The notes beneath the pieces were generated by a model, which was not told where the DNA came from, did no database searches, and saw nothing but the letters and a program-made list of their open reading frames with translations. Below are positions 8,030 to 16,135 of a stretch of DNA of 64,000 bases, piece by piece. The DNA lies in NCBI GenBank assembly GCA_965200895.1, contig CBDAVM010000002.1, positions 1,922,001 to 1,986,000 of the forward strand, given 5' to 3'. Positions within the stretch are counted from its first letter, which is position 1; each line of letters starts with the position of its first letter. The position numbers and the translations under genes were made by a program. Source of the stretch: WTFV01 sp965200895. GTDB lineage: Bacteria; Acidobacteriota; Vicinamibacteria; Vicinamibacterales; UBA8438.

Positions 8030-9035
8030 GGTGGTCGTCACGGGCGGAGCCGGCTTCATCGGCAGCAGCTTCGTCCGCCACGCGCTCGACGCCCACCCCG
8101 ACTGGCGGGTTACGACGCTGGACAAGCTGACCTACGCCGGCCGGCGCGAGAACCTGCAGGAGCTCGACACCCATCCTCGCCACCGGTTCGTCCAGGGCGA
8201 CGTTGCGGATCCCGCTGTTGCCGCGCCCCTCGTGCAGGACGCCGACATCGTCGTGCACTTCGCGGCCGAGACCCACGTGGACAGGTCCCTGATGAGCGCC
8301 GGGGAGTTCATCCGGACCGACGTGCACGGCACGTTCGTGCTCCTCGACGCGGCCCGGGAAGCCGGACGCCTGCGCTGCTTCGTGCAGATCTCGACCGACG
8401 AGGTCTACGGCAGCGTCCCCGACGGGACCAGCCGGGAGACCGACGAGCTGCGGCCCCGCAACCCGTACGCGGCGAGCAAGGCGGGCGCGGACCGACTGGC
8501 GTACAGCTACTGGGCCACCTACCAGGTGCCGGTCGTGATCACGCGCGCCTCGAACAACTACGGTCCCCGGCAGTATCCGGAGAAGGTCATCCCACTGTTC
8601 ATCACGAACGCCATCGACAACCAGGCCCTGCCGTTGTACGGCGACGGCCTGAACATCCGCGACTGGCTGCACGTCGAGGACCATTGCCGGGCGCTCGATC
8701 TCCTGATCGAGCGCGGCCGGCCCGGTGAGACCTACAACATCGGCGGCGGCAACGAGGTGACGAACCGCGACCTGACGCACCGCATCCTGGAGCTGGTCGA
8801 CCGCCCTGCGTCGCTCATCCGCCCGGTCGCGGACCGGCCGGGACACGACCGGCGCTACTGCCTGGACACGGCGAAGCTGCGCGGGCTGGGCTGGGAACCG
8901 CGGACCGCCTTCGAGACCGGCCTGCAGGCAACGGTCGACTGGTACGTGAACAACGAGTGGTGGTGGCGGCCGATCAAGGAGGGCAACGAGGCCTACCGCG
9001 CGTACTACGACCGCCAGTACGCCGAGCGCGGATGA
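8022..9035 (+). CDS. rfbB: dTDP-glucose 4,6-dehydratase
   Basis: 337 residues. Extended SDR making dTDP-4-keto-6-deoxy-glucose, the branch point to rhamnose and other deoxysugars of O-antigen. Motifs: GGAGFIGSSF at 8-17, catalytic T125-D126-E127 in STDEVYGS, Y149-x-x-x-K153 in NPYAASK, and the family-typical RASNNYGPRQYPEKVIP. Length is normal. It is divergent from holB and may be co-transcribed with the short ORF overlapping its start. Partner rfbD is on the opposite strand 3.4 kb away, so the rhamnose genes are not in one operon here. Confidence 0.95.
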   Translation: MVEVVVTGGAGFIGSSFVRHALDAHPDWRVTTLDKLTYAGRRENLQELDTHPRHRFVQGDVADPAVAAPLVQDADIVVHFAAETHVDRSLMSAGEFIRTDVHGTFVLLDAAREAGRLRCFVQISTDEVYGSVPDGTSRETDELRPRNPYAASKAGADRLAYSYWATYQVPVVITRASNNYGPRQYPEKVIPLFITNAIDNQALPLYGDGLNIRDWLHVEDHCRALDLLIERGRPGETYNIGGGNEVTNRDLTHRILELVDRPASLIRPVADRPGHDRRYCLDTAKLRGLGWEPRTAFETGLQATVDWYVNNEWWWRPIKEGNEAYRAYYDRQYAERG

Positions 9036-9146
9036 CGCTCGGGTAATCTCCTCCGTCGCGGCCGGCGCGGACGTCAGAGACCCTGACAAGGCCATTGCCG
9101 TACCGGATCGGACGCCGCCGGGCGCCGTGGCGGCCGGCAACGCGGG

Positions 9147-9740
9147 TCACGCCATACGCGGACGGACGCCGCCCGCAGCCCTGCTCCTCAGGACCCAGCC
9201 CGCCGCATCCATCAGCGTCGCCGCCACGGCGTCGGGCCGCAGCCCGGCGGGCGGCGCCTGCTCCTGGCTGCGGCCGTAGCCCGTCCTGACCAGGATGCCC
9301 CGCGCGCCTGCGGCGCGGGCCAGCCGCACGTCGCTCCACTTGTCGCCGATCACGACGGAACGGCCGACGTCGAGGTCGAGCTCACGGGCCGCTTGGCGGA
9401 CGAGACCGGGACGCGGCTTGCGGCAGTCGCACTCCCGGCTGTAGGCCGCCACCGGAGCGTGCGGCTCGTGCGGACAGCAATAGTGGCCGTCGAGCCGCTC
9501 ACCGATGGCCGCAAGCCGGCGGTCGATGACGCGTCGTACCTCGTCGACGAACGACTCGGTGAGGAAGCCGCGCGCCACGCCCCCCTGGTTGGTGACGACC
9601 ACGACGGCGTACCCGGCGCGGCGCAGGAGACGAATCGCATCCAGGCTCCACGGAAACAGCCTGAAGCGCTCGAGGCGGTCGAGACAGCCGACATCCTCGT
9701 TGAGTGTGCCGTCACGGTCGAGAAAGATCGCAGGTCTCAT
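9147..9740 (-). CDS. gmhB: D-glycero-beta-D-manno-heptose 1,7-bisphosphate 7-phosphatase
   Basis: 197 residues from ATG 9740 (an upstream extension of 40 codons lacks coding character). HAD-superfamily phosphatase: nucleophile and acid DRD within IFLDRDGTLNED (D8, D10), VVTNQGGVARG, and the Cys/His zinc loop (CCPHEPH ... CDCRKPRPG) that marks GmhB. It removes the 7-phosphate in ADP-heptose synthesis for the LPS inner core. This matches the hldE1/hldE2 and waaC genes at 15-17.7 kb. A histidinol-phosphate phosphatase reading is possible but the local LPS genes favour GmhB. Confidence 0.88.
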   Translation of the reverse strand: MRPAIFLDRDGTLNEDVGCLDRLERFRLFPWSLDAIRLLRRAGYAVVVVTNQGGVARGFLTESFVDEVRRVIDRRLAAIGERLDGHYCCPHEPHAPVAAYSRECDCRKPRPGLVRQAARELDLDVGRSVVIGDKWSDVRLARAAGARGILVRTGYGRSQEQAPPAGLRPDAVAATLMDAAGWVLRSRAAGGVRPRMA

Positions 9741-9860
9741 GCAGGACCCCCGTCGCGGCCGGACCATCGCCTTCCACAGGGGAACGGCAGCGGGCAGCAG
9801 TCTGGAGAAACAGCAGCGGGCGACCGCCGGAACGGCCACGAGTGGCAGGCCGGCGTCCAC

Positions 9861-9876
9861 GTAACGGACACGTTAC
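9861..9876. promoter_or_regulatory. Perfect palindrome, candidate operator
   Basis: GTAACG-GACA-CGTTAC, six-base arms round a four-base centre, ends eight bases before a possible -35 box (TTGCGA). It stands alone in the non-coding stretch 9741-9921 between gmhB and the DPGSGS operon and looks like a dimeric regulator site. Confidence 0.4.
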
Positions 9877-9883
9877 ACGCTGG

Positions 9884-9913
9884 TTGCGAAATCGATACAT
9901 TCTCGACGAAAAT
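9884..9913 (+). promoter_or_regulatory. Possible promoter of the DPGSGS operon
   Basis: TTGCGA (9884-9889) and GAAAAT (9908-9913) with an 18-base spacer. The -10 box ends eight bases before the ATG at 9922, so the messenger would be leaderless or nearly so. The -10 match is weak. Confidence 0.35.
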
Positions 9914-9921
9914 AGGCTCCG

Positions 9922-10146
9922 ATGGCACGAACAGTCCAGGTCGCCGCGCTCGTCGCCGCCAGCCTGCTCGCACTCGAGGCGCAGGTCCAGGCCTACCTGG
10001 ATCCCGGCAGCGGCAGCATGCTGCTGCAGGTGCTTCTGGGAGGCTTCGCGGCGATCGGCGTCGCGATCAGGCTCTACTGGCAGCGCGGTACAGCGCGCTT
10101 CCGTCGGAGGAAGGTCGAGCGCGGCGGGCCCCGGTCGTGGCGCTGA
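9922..10146 (+). CDS. Small membrane protein with YLDPGSGS motif
   Basis: 74 residues. A signal-anchor-like hydrophobic helix (about 6-23), then the motif Y25-L-D-P-G-S-G-S32, a second hydrophobic helix (33-53), and a very basic tail. Small proteins with a Y-L-D-P-G-[TS]-G-S motif are found, to my knowledge, beside methyltransferase and sulfatase-like envelope genes in several phyla, without an assigned role. Its stop overlaps the next gene by 10 bases. First gene of a three-gene operon. It may be an assembly factor or subunit for the membrane enzyme encoded last. Confidence 0.7.
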   Translation: MARTVQVAALVAASLLALEAQVQAYLDPGSGSMLLQVLLGGFAAIGVAIRLYWQRGTARFRRRKVERGGPRSWR

Positions 10147-11558
10147 GCGGTACCGCGCGCTTCGATCCCGGCTCGTTCCGGGATCCCGACACGCGGATCT
10201 TCCACCGCGACGGCGGGGTGTTCCGCGCCCTCAGCGAGCGCGCTCTGGCCGACTGGCGGCAGCTCGCGAACACCCGTTTCTTCCCGCGGCTCACCGGACA
10301 GGGCCGCCTGGTCGGCACGCGCGAGACGAACGGCCGGGAGGCTCTTCCCGAACCGGCCGCGCCCTGGGCCGCGGTGCTGGAACACGAGCGCCTGCCGGTC
10401 GTTTCCTATCCGTACGAATGGTCCTTCGGCATGCTGAAGGACGCCGCCCTCCTGCAGCTCGACCTCACCCTGGCCGCGATCGACGAAGGCATGACGCTGA
10501 AGGACGCGACGCCGTTCAACGTGCAGTGGATCGGCTCGCGCCCGACGTTCATCGACATCGGCTCGTTCACGGTGTACGAACCCGGCGACCCGTGGGCCGG
10601 ATACCGGCAGTTCTGCGAGACGTTTCTCTATCCGCTGCTGCTCCAGGCCTATCGCAACATCCCCTTCCAGCCCCGGCTGCGAGGCCGCCTCGACGGCATG
10701 ACGGCCGAGGAATGCCGTTGCTGTCTCTCTGCCCGCGACTATCTCCGAGGCGGCGTGCTGACGCACGTCTACCTGCAGGCGAAGGCGCAGGCCCGCTACG
10801 AGGACTCGAACGTCGACGCCAGGCGGGAGCTGCGGGCGGCCGGCTTCGGGGCCGGACTCATCAGGAACAACGTCTCCCGCCTGCGCCGGACCGTGGAAGC
10901 GTTGCGCTGGGCGCCGGCGCGTTCGAGCTGGTCGGATTACCAGCGGACGCACACCTACGACGAGGCCGACCTGGAACGGAAGACCGGCTTCGTCCGACGC
11001 ATCCTGCAGACCAACCGCCGATCCCTGGTCTGGGACATCGGCTGCAACACCGGCGTCTACTCCAGGCTGGCCGCCGAGCACGCGGACTACGTCGTGGCCC
11101 TCGATGCCGACCAGCTCGTCATCGAGCGTTTCTACCAGGCGCTGCGGGCCGAAGCGCACTCGACCATCCTGCCGCTGGTGGCCGACGTCGCCGACCCGTC
11201 CCCCGGGCTGGGATGGCGCGGGCGCGAGCGCCGGCCGCTGGCCGATCGCGGCGCCCCGGATCTGCTGCTCTGCCTCGCGCTGATGCACCATGTCGTCATC
11301 GGCCGGAACGTTCCGCTGGCCGATTTCATCGCCTGGCTGGCGAGCTTCGGAGCCGAGGTGGTCCTGGAGTTCGTCGATCGCGCCGATTCGATGGTGGAAC
11401 GACTGCTGCGCAACCGACGGGAGCAGCCGCCGGACTACTCCCGCGAGGCGGTCGAGACGGCCCTGGCGAGCCATTTCCAGATCGTGGCGCGCACGGCGTT
11501 GGCGTCGGGAACGCGGACCGTCTACCACTGCCGGCCGACAGCCCATGGGGAACGGTGA
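10137..11558 (+). CDS. Kinase-like domain fused to a class I SAM-dependent methyltransferase
   Basis: 473 residues from GTG 10137, chosen because the upstream frame is a shadow of gmhB and because it overlaps the previous stop. C-terminal half: methyltransferase, motif I VWDIGCNTGVYS at 298-309 and acidic post-II ALDAD at 321-325, then DLLLCLALMHH. N-terminal half: LKDATPFNVQ (121-130) and FIDIGS (138-143) resemble the catalytic D...N loop and D-x-G metal motif of choline/aminoglycoside-type kinases, though no glycine loop is obvious. Possibly related to NoeA-type nodulation methyltransferases. It could modify a surface saccharide by phosphate and methyl. The next gene overlaps its stop (GTGA). 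Confidence 0.75.
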   Translation: MALSGTARFDPGSFRDPDTRIFHRDGGVFRALSERALADWRQLANTRFFPRLTGQGRLVGTRETNGREALPEPAAPWAAVLEHERLPVVSYPYEWSFGMLKDAALLQLDLTLAAIDEGMTLKDATPFNVQWIGSRPTFIDIGSFTVYEPGDPWAGYRQFCETFLYPLLLQAYRNIPFQPRLRGRLDGMTAEECRCCLSARDYLRGGVLTHVYLQAKAQARYEDSNVDARRELRAAGFGAGLIRNNVSRLRRTVEALRWAPARSSWSDYQRTHTYDEADLERKTGFVRRILQTNRRSLVWDIGCNTGVYSRLAAEHADYVVALDADQLVIERFYQALRAEAHSTILPLVADVADPSPGLGWRGRERRPLADRGAPDLLLCLALMHHVVIGRNVPLADFIAWLASFGAEVVLEFVDRADSMVERLLRNRREQPPDYSREAVETALASHFQIVARTALASGTRTVYHCRPTAHGER

Positions 11559-14155
11559 CCGGACCGCGCAGGATACGGACGTTCGCCGGGGAGTCCGGGG
11601 CGCAGGAAGACCGCTCCGCGGCAGACGACGTTCGTCCGGGCGCCGGCTTCCACGACCAACCCGGGTGGCTGGAGGCTCTGCACCTGACCGGCCTGTGGAC
11701 CGTCGCCGCGGCCCAGCCGCTCTTCGATCTGCTGGGCCGCAGCCCCGAGTTCTTCGTCGCCCACGACACGCGCCCCGGTGACCTGCTCGGCCTGGTCGTC
11801 CTGCTTTGTCTGGCGGCCCCGTCGGGCTGGCTCCCGGTGCTCTGGATCAGCCGCCGCGCGGGACCCAGGCTGCATGCGCTGGCCACCGGCATCGCGGTGG
11901 GCGCGCTCGCCGCAGCTCTCGCGCTGACCGCCGTCAAGCACGCCACCGACTGGAACCGCGATCCGTCGTTCGCGGTGGCCGTACTCTGCGGCGTACTGTC
12001 CGCCGCCCTGTACCTCCGCGTCGTCACGGTCCGGCTGTTCACCACGCTGCTGGCTCCGGCGACGGTCGTGGCGCCGGCGCTGTTTCTTGCGCAGCCGGGG
12101 ATCACGCCCTTGCTGTCGAGCACCGATATCGACACCGGCGCCGGCTCCCTGCGGACGGTCCCCCCGGACAGACCGCTGCCCGTCGTCGTCGTCGTATTCG
12201 ATCAGTTGCCGCTGGTCTCGCTGCTGGACCGCGACGGAAGCATCGACCGCGCGCTGTACCCGCACTTCGCCGCACTGGCCGACGAGGCCACGTGGTTCCG
12301 CAACGCGAGCGCCGTGGCCGGCTGGACGGCGTCCGCTCTGCCCGCCATCCTCACCGGCGACTACCCGCGCCCCGGGCGGCTGCCGACCGGGGATCACCAT
12401 CCCGCGAACCTGTTCACTCTTCTCGGAGCCCACCAGGAGCTGCACGTCGCGGAACCGCTGACCGACCTGTGTCCCGAGAGTCTCTGTCCCGTCGAACGCG
12501 CCGGCCCGGCGGCCTGGTACGCCGCGGTACTGCTGGATCTGGCGCTCGTCTACCTGCACATCGTGCTGCCCGACGAGGTCGCGGCCGACCTGCCGCCGGT
12601 GACGCACGACTGGCGGGACTTCGCGGGCGAGGCCAACCTGCTCGACCGCTGGAACACGCACCGGGACCGCGACCGGGGCCGGATCGCCACTGATTTCATC
12701 GCGGCGATCGGCGAGGCGCCCGACGAGCGCCGACCACCGCTCCATTTCCTGCACCTGCTGCTGCCGCACGAGCCGTGGGTGCACCTGCCGACGGGACAAC
12801 GGCATACGCTGCGTCCCGGGATCGTCGCGGCCGTCCGCGACCGCTGGATGGACGACGCCTGGGCCGTCACGCGGGAGTATCAGCGGCACCTGTTGCAGGT
12901 ACAGTTCGTCGATACCCTTCTCGGCCGGCTGCTGCAACGCCTCCGGGCGGCGGGACTCTATGACGACGCGCTGCTCGTCGTGACCGCCGACCACGGCGCC
13001 AGCCTGCGGCCCGGCCGGTGGTTCCGGATACCCACGGCGGAGACATTCGCGGACGTCGCGGCAGTGCCCCTGCTCGTCAAGCGGCCGGGCCAGCGCCAGG
13101 GACGCATCTCGGCCGCCAACGCCGAGACCATCGACATCCTGCCGACCATCGCCGCCGAGATCGGACTGCAACTGCCCCGACCAACGGACGGATCGAACCT
13201 GTTCTCCGCAAACCGCAGGGAGCGCCCTTCGAAAACGATGTTCCTCCACGACGGGCGCGATCGACTGCACGGACCCGACGATCTCGGCGCTGCGCTCGCC
13301 GAGGGCGTCGCCCGCAAGCTCGAGCGCTTCGCGTCGGGGGATCCGACGAAGCCTCGTCTGGGCATGCACGACGACCTCGTGGGCGTTGCCGTCGCCGACC
13401 TGCGGACGGACCGGCCCGCCGCATTCGACGTGGTCATCGAAGGCTCGAACGCGCTGCGGGACATCGACCCGGAAGGGGATTTCCTGCCGGCGCACATCAC
13501 CGGCGGCGTGGTCAACCACAACCGCGACCTCCCCATCCCGCCCCTGGCGGTCGCCGTCAACGGGACGGTGGCGGCCGTCACCCGCACGTATCCCTTAGGG
13601 GCTTTCGGACAGGCCACCCCGTGGGACGTGATCCTCGATCCGCGGCGGCTGGCGCCGGGCGCCAACGACATCCGCGTCTTCGCGATCCGCGAGAACCGCG
13701 ATGGAACTGTGGTACTGGAGGAGGCAACCGACGTCGGGATGCTGCGGTACCCGCTGAACCTGCTGCCCGAGCCGGCCGAGCAGCTTCACGGCGTCACCTC
13801 GTCCGGTCTCCTGCCGACGCGGTCCACCGCGTACGGTGACCTGCGCTGGACCACCGGCGCGGCGCGTCTTGCGGCCCCGATCGATCCGCGGTTCCCGCCA
13901 TCGGCGCTCACCGTCCGCCTCCTGACGACCGGCCCCCAGAAGCGGCTGCGGATCGTCGCCAACGGCTGCACGTTGTTCGAAGGTCCCGTGGTGGGGCGCT
14001 GGGTCGAGGACTTTCCGCTCGGACACTGCCTGTCCGACTCCACCTCGCTGGTGATCGAGCTGCACAATAACGTGCACCTGCCCCCGGAAGAGCCCGGGCG
14101 GCGACTGGGCGTCGGCGTGGCCGCCCTCGAGCTCCGGGGCGACGACCGGCGGTGA
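11555..14155 (+). CDS. Membrane-anchored alkaline-phosphatase-superfamily (sulfatase-like) enzyme
   Basis: 866 residues from GTG 11555, which overlaps the methyltransferase stop by four bases. Four hydrophobic helices lie in the first 185 residues (roughly 42-60, 74-98, 107-127, 138-182). A periplasmic sulfatase/phosphotransferase fold follows: metal Asp216 in VVVVFDQL, probable nucleophile Thr258 in AVAGWTASALPAILTG, and VTADHG near 473. The formylglycine signature C/S-x-P-x-R of true sulfatases is absent, so transfer of a phospho-group, as in LtaS or EptA, is likelier. A beta-rich C-terminal region of about 300 residues is unrecognised. Probably acts on a cell-surface glycan or lipid modified by the upstream gene product. 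Confidence 0.8.
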   Translation: MTGPRRIRTFAGESGAQEDRSAADDVRPGAGFHDQPGWLEALHLTGLWTVAAAQPLFDLLGRSPEFFVAHDTRPGDLLGLVVLLCLAAPSGWLPVLWISRRAGPRLHALATGIAVGALAAALALTAVKHATDWNRDPSFAVAVLCGVLSAALYLRVVTVRLFTTLLAPATVVAPALFLAQPGITPLLSSTDIDTGAGSLRTVPPDRPLPVVVVVFDQLPLVSLLDRDGSIDRALYPHFAALADEATWFRNASAVAGWTASALPAILTGDYPRPGRLPTGDHHPANLFTLLGAHQELHVAEPLTDLCPESLCPVERAGPAAWYAAVLLDLALVYLHIVLPDEVAADLPPVTHDWRDFAGEANLLDRWNTHRDRDRGRIATDFIAAIGEAPDERRPPLHFLHLLLPHEPWVHLPTGQRHTLRPGIVAAVRDRWMDDAWAVTREYQRHLLQVQFVDTLLGRLLQRLRAAGLYDDALLVVTADHGASLRPGRWFRIPTAETFADVAAVPLLVKRPGQRQGRISAANAETIDILPTIAAEIGLQLPRPTDGSNLFSANRRERPSKTMFLHDGRDRLHGPDDLGAALAEGVARKLERFASGDPTKPRLGMHDDLVGVAVADLRTDRPAAFDVVIEGSNALRDIDPEGDFLPAHITGGVVNHNRDLPIPPLAVAVNGTVAAVTRTYPLGAFGQATPWDVILDPRRLAPGANDIRVFAIRENRDGTVVLEEATDVGMLRYPLNLLPEPAEQLHGVTSSGLLPTRSTAYGDLRWTTGAARLAAPIDPRFPPSALTVRLLTTGPQKRLRIVANGCTLFEGPVVGRWVEDFPLGHCLSDSTSLVIELHNNVHLPPEEPGRRLGVGVAALELRGDDRR

Positions 14156-14266
14156 CAGCCCGGCCCGGCGACGCCGGGAGCCACCGGCCCAAAGAACCGG
14201 GGCCCCCGAGTCTGCACCACAGGGAACCGGTTCCGGCGCAGACGACGCGCTGGTCAGTCGAGTGGA

Positions 14267-14343
14267 TGGCGGGGCCGACGAGACTCGAACTCGCGACCTC
14301 CTGCGTGACAGGCAGGCGTTCTAACCAACTGAACTACGGCCCC
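14267..14343 (-). tRNA. tRNA-Asp (GTC)
   Basis: 77-base cloverleaf: acceptor GGGGCCG / CGGCCCC, D-arm TAGTTCAGTTGGTTAGA, anticodon stem CCTGC/GCAGG enclosing CTGTCAC (anticodon GTC), T-arm with TTCGAGT loop, discriminator G and encoded CCA. Same strand as the neighbouring tRNA-Val. Confidence 0.97.
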
Positions 14344-14405
14344 GCAAGGTCGAATGCGCAACGGTGCGCGGAAGAGCAATTATATCCCATTCCATCGCTC
14401 GGGAG

Positions 14406-14435
14406 CTGGAGGGCACTGGAGGGCTCTGGTGGGCG
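14406..14435. repeat. Three 10-base tandem units at the 3' end of tRNA-Val
   Basis: CTGGAGGGCA, CTGGAGGGCT and CTGGTGGGCG follow each other. The last is the end of the tRNA gene itself (CCA side), so its terminus seems to have been duplicated twice into the flank. Confidence 0.4.
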
Positions 14436-14501
14436 GTACAGGATTTGAACCTGTGACAACCGGTGTGTAAAACCGGCGCTCTACCCCTGAGCTAACCGCC
14501 C
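14427..14501 (-). tRNA. tRNA-Val (TAC)
   Basis: 75-base cloverleaf: acceptor GGGCGGT / ACCGCCC, D-arm TAGCTCAGGGGTAGAG, anticodon stem CCGGT/ACCGG enclosing TTTACAC (anticodon TAC), T-loop TTCAAAT, discriminator A and encoded CCA. It follows the LPS operon on the same strand and lies 83 bases upstream of tRNA-Asp. Confidence 0.97.
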
Positions 14502-14538
14502 GACAGGCGCTGCCGCCGGCGCCGACAACGACTGTGGA

Positions 14539-15081
14539 CTATAGCGCGAGCCACGCCTTGACGCACAACAGCAGCACCGCGGCGGCCAGACCGACCAGGG
14601 CCACGTGCTCACCGTTGCGGATCACGCGCCGTATACGGAACCGGCGCACCGGTTCCGTGTAGTCGCCGGACGCATACCGCGCGTAGGTATCGCCGAAGTC
14701 CGCCCGCAGGGTCGCCTCCTCCAGCCGGATTGCCGCCGCGGTCATTACGGCGAGGTACCCCAGCACGATGCCCGCGACCAGCGGGGAGGCGGCGGCAACG
14801 ACGAAGCCGACGCCCATGATGATCGATCCGGCGTAGAGGGGATGGCGCAGCAGTCGGTACGGCCCGGACATCGTCACCTCGGTGCCCTTGACGAGATGCC
14901 CTGCCGCCCAGATCCGCAGGCCCTCGCCCGCCAGCGCGATCGGGACCCCGACCGCGATCGACCGCCACGACGGGCGGGCGCAGGCGAAGGCCACCAACGC
15001 GACGACGAAGCCGGCGATCACGCGGCGGCGCGCAACGTGGAACAGGAAACGCAGAAACGGGTCGGCGTCGAGATCAAGCAT
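14539..15081 (-). CDS. Isoprenylcysteine carboxyl methyltransferase (ICMT)/phospholipid methyltransferase family membrane protein
   Basis: 180 residues with about five hydrophobic helices (17-35, 40-58, 92-115, 155-178). The diagnostic stretch GPYRLLRHPLYAGSIIMG is the SAM-binding motif of ICMT/PEMT-type membrane methyltransferases, followed by RLEEATLRADFGDTYARY, their usual C-terminal block. Bacterial members methylate lipids or polyprenyl-type small molecules; the substrate is unknown here. Its start overlaps the waaC stop by eight bases, making it the last gene of the LPS operon and suggesting an envelope lipid or saccharide as target. Confidence 0.85.
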   Translation of the reverse strand: MLDLDADPFLRFLFHVARRRVIAGFVVALVAFACARPSWRSIAVGVPIALAGEGLRIWAAGHLVKGTEVTMSGPYRLLRHPLYAGSIIMGVGFVVAAASPLVAGIVLGYLAVMTAAAIRLEEATLRADFGDTYARYASGDYTEPVRRFRIRRVIRNGEHVALVGLAAAVLLLCVKAWLAL

Positions 15082-16126
15082 TGTCGAGATCGAGGCTCCG
15101 CAGGCGCCGGTCGACGGCCGTACAGACCTGCTCGACGGAAACCGCGTCGAGACAGCCGGTCCGGGCGCGGCAGCGGCGCACCATGTGGACCGGGCGTCCG
15201 CGCGCGGCCCGCCGCGCGGCGCAGACGCAGTCGGGAAAGGCGGAGACGACCTCGTCGTCCGGCGACCACGGTCCGTTGCGGGCCGGATCGCTGGGTCCGT
15301 AGATGCCGACCACGGGCGTCCCGAGAGCCGCGGCCAGATGGAGCGGTCCGGTATCGCCCGCCACCAGCAGGGCGCCGCCCCGCAGCAGGGTGGCCAGTTC
15401 GACGAGATCGGTCGGCGGCGCCAGGGCCGCGGCGCCCCCCGACGCGGCCGCCACCGCGGCGGCCCGCGTTTCGTCCCCCGGCCCCCAGGTCACCACGCAG
15501 GGCCGGTCGTGGACGCGGCGCAGGTGCGCCGCGACCTCCCCGTACCGCTCCGGCGGCCAGCGCTTGGTGGGCCAGGCGGCGTTCGGATCGATCACGACGT
15601 AACCTCCCCGCGCGTCGAGACGCTGTCGCAGGGCGTCGACGGCCGCCGAGGCGCCCGTCCGGATCGGAAAGCTCCAGTCACGGTCCGTTGTCCCGAGGGC
15701 TTCGAGCAGGCCGAGGTTGCGGTCGACGACATGCCGCGTGCGGCCCGGATCGGCGGTCTCGGTGTACAGCCAGCGCGCCCAGCGTTCGCGGAGGAACGGC
15801 GGGCTGAAGCCGATGATGCGAACCGCACCGGAGAGCCGTGCAACGAGGGCCGACTTGCCCAACCCCTGCACGTCGAGGGCGACGTCATAGGTGACCTCCC
15901 GGAGCTCGCGGCGGAGCGCCCGCCAGGCGGCCAGGACCGGCCGGCTGCGGGTGCGCAGGACGATACGACGGTCCAGGCCCGGCACCAGCTCCAGCAGCGC
16001 GGCGTGGCGCTCGTCGACCACCCAGTCGATGGCCGCGGCCGCGAATCGGCGCCGGAGTGCGGCGGCGACCGGAATCGTGTGGACGACGTCGCCGAGCGCC
16101 CCGAGCCGGACGATAAGCACCCGCAT
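15074..16126 (-). CDS. waaC: Lipopolysaccharide heptosyltransferase I-like (GT9)
   Basis: 350 residues. Glycosyltransferase family 9: N-terminal MRVLIVRLGALGDVVHTIP, whose Asp is the catalytic base in heptosyltransferases, and the C-terminal nucleotide-binding block LLVAGDTGPLHLAAALGTPVVGIYGPSDP. It adds L,D-heptose from ADP-heptose to Kdo2-lipid A on the inner membrane's cytoplasmic face. Located 9 bases after hldE2. Discrimination between WaaC and WaaF is by similarity and context only. A cysteine-rich C-terminus (CVCAARRAARGRP...CRARTGC) is slightly unusual and may bind metal. Confidence 0.9.
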   Translation of the reverse strand: MRVLIVRLGALGDVVHTIPVAAALRRRFAAAAIDWVVDERHAALLELVPGLDRRIVLRTRSRPVLAAWRALRRELREVTYDVALDVQGLGKSALVARLSGAVRIIGFSPPFLRERWARWLYTETADPGRTRHVVDRNLGLLEALGTTDRDWSFPIRTGASAAVDALRQRLDARGGYVVIDPNAAWPTKRWPPERYGEVAAHLRRVHDRPCVVTWGPGDETRAAAVAAASGGAAALAPPTDLVELATLLRGGALLVAGDTGPLHLAAALGTPVVGIYGPSDPARNGPWSPDDEVVSAFPDCVCAARRAARGRPVHMVRRCRARTGCLDAVSVEQVCTAVDRRLRSLDLDNA

Positions 16127-16135
16127 CGCGTTGGC

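Noticed and set aside
9704..11554. Long plus-strand frame reaching back from the phosphotransferase-like gene to 9704
   Set aside because: The extension runs out of frame through gmhB, the DPGSGS gene and the methyltransferase; it is Arg/Pro/Ala-rich shadow sequence. The GTG at 11555 overlapping the previous stop is the sensible start.
14267..14501. tRNA-adjacent integrated element
   Set aside because: Two tRNA genes are present, but no integrase and no att-like copy of a tRNA 3' end beyond the short tandem units; neighbouring genes are core envelope genes.
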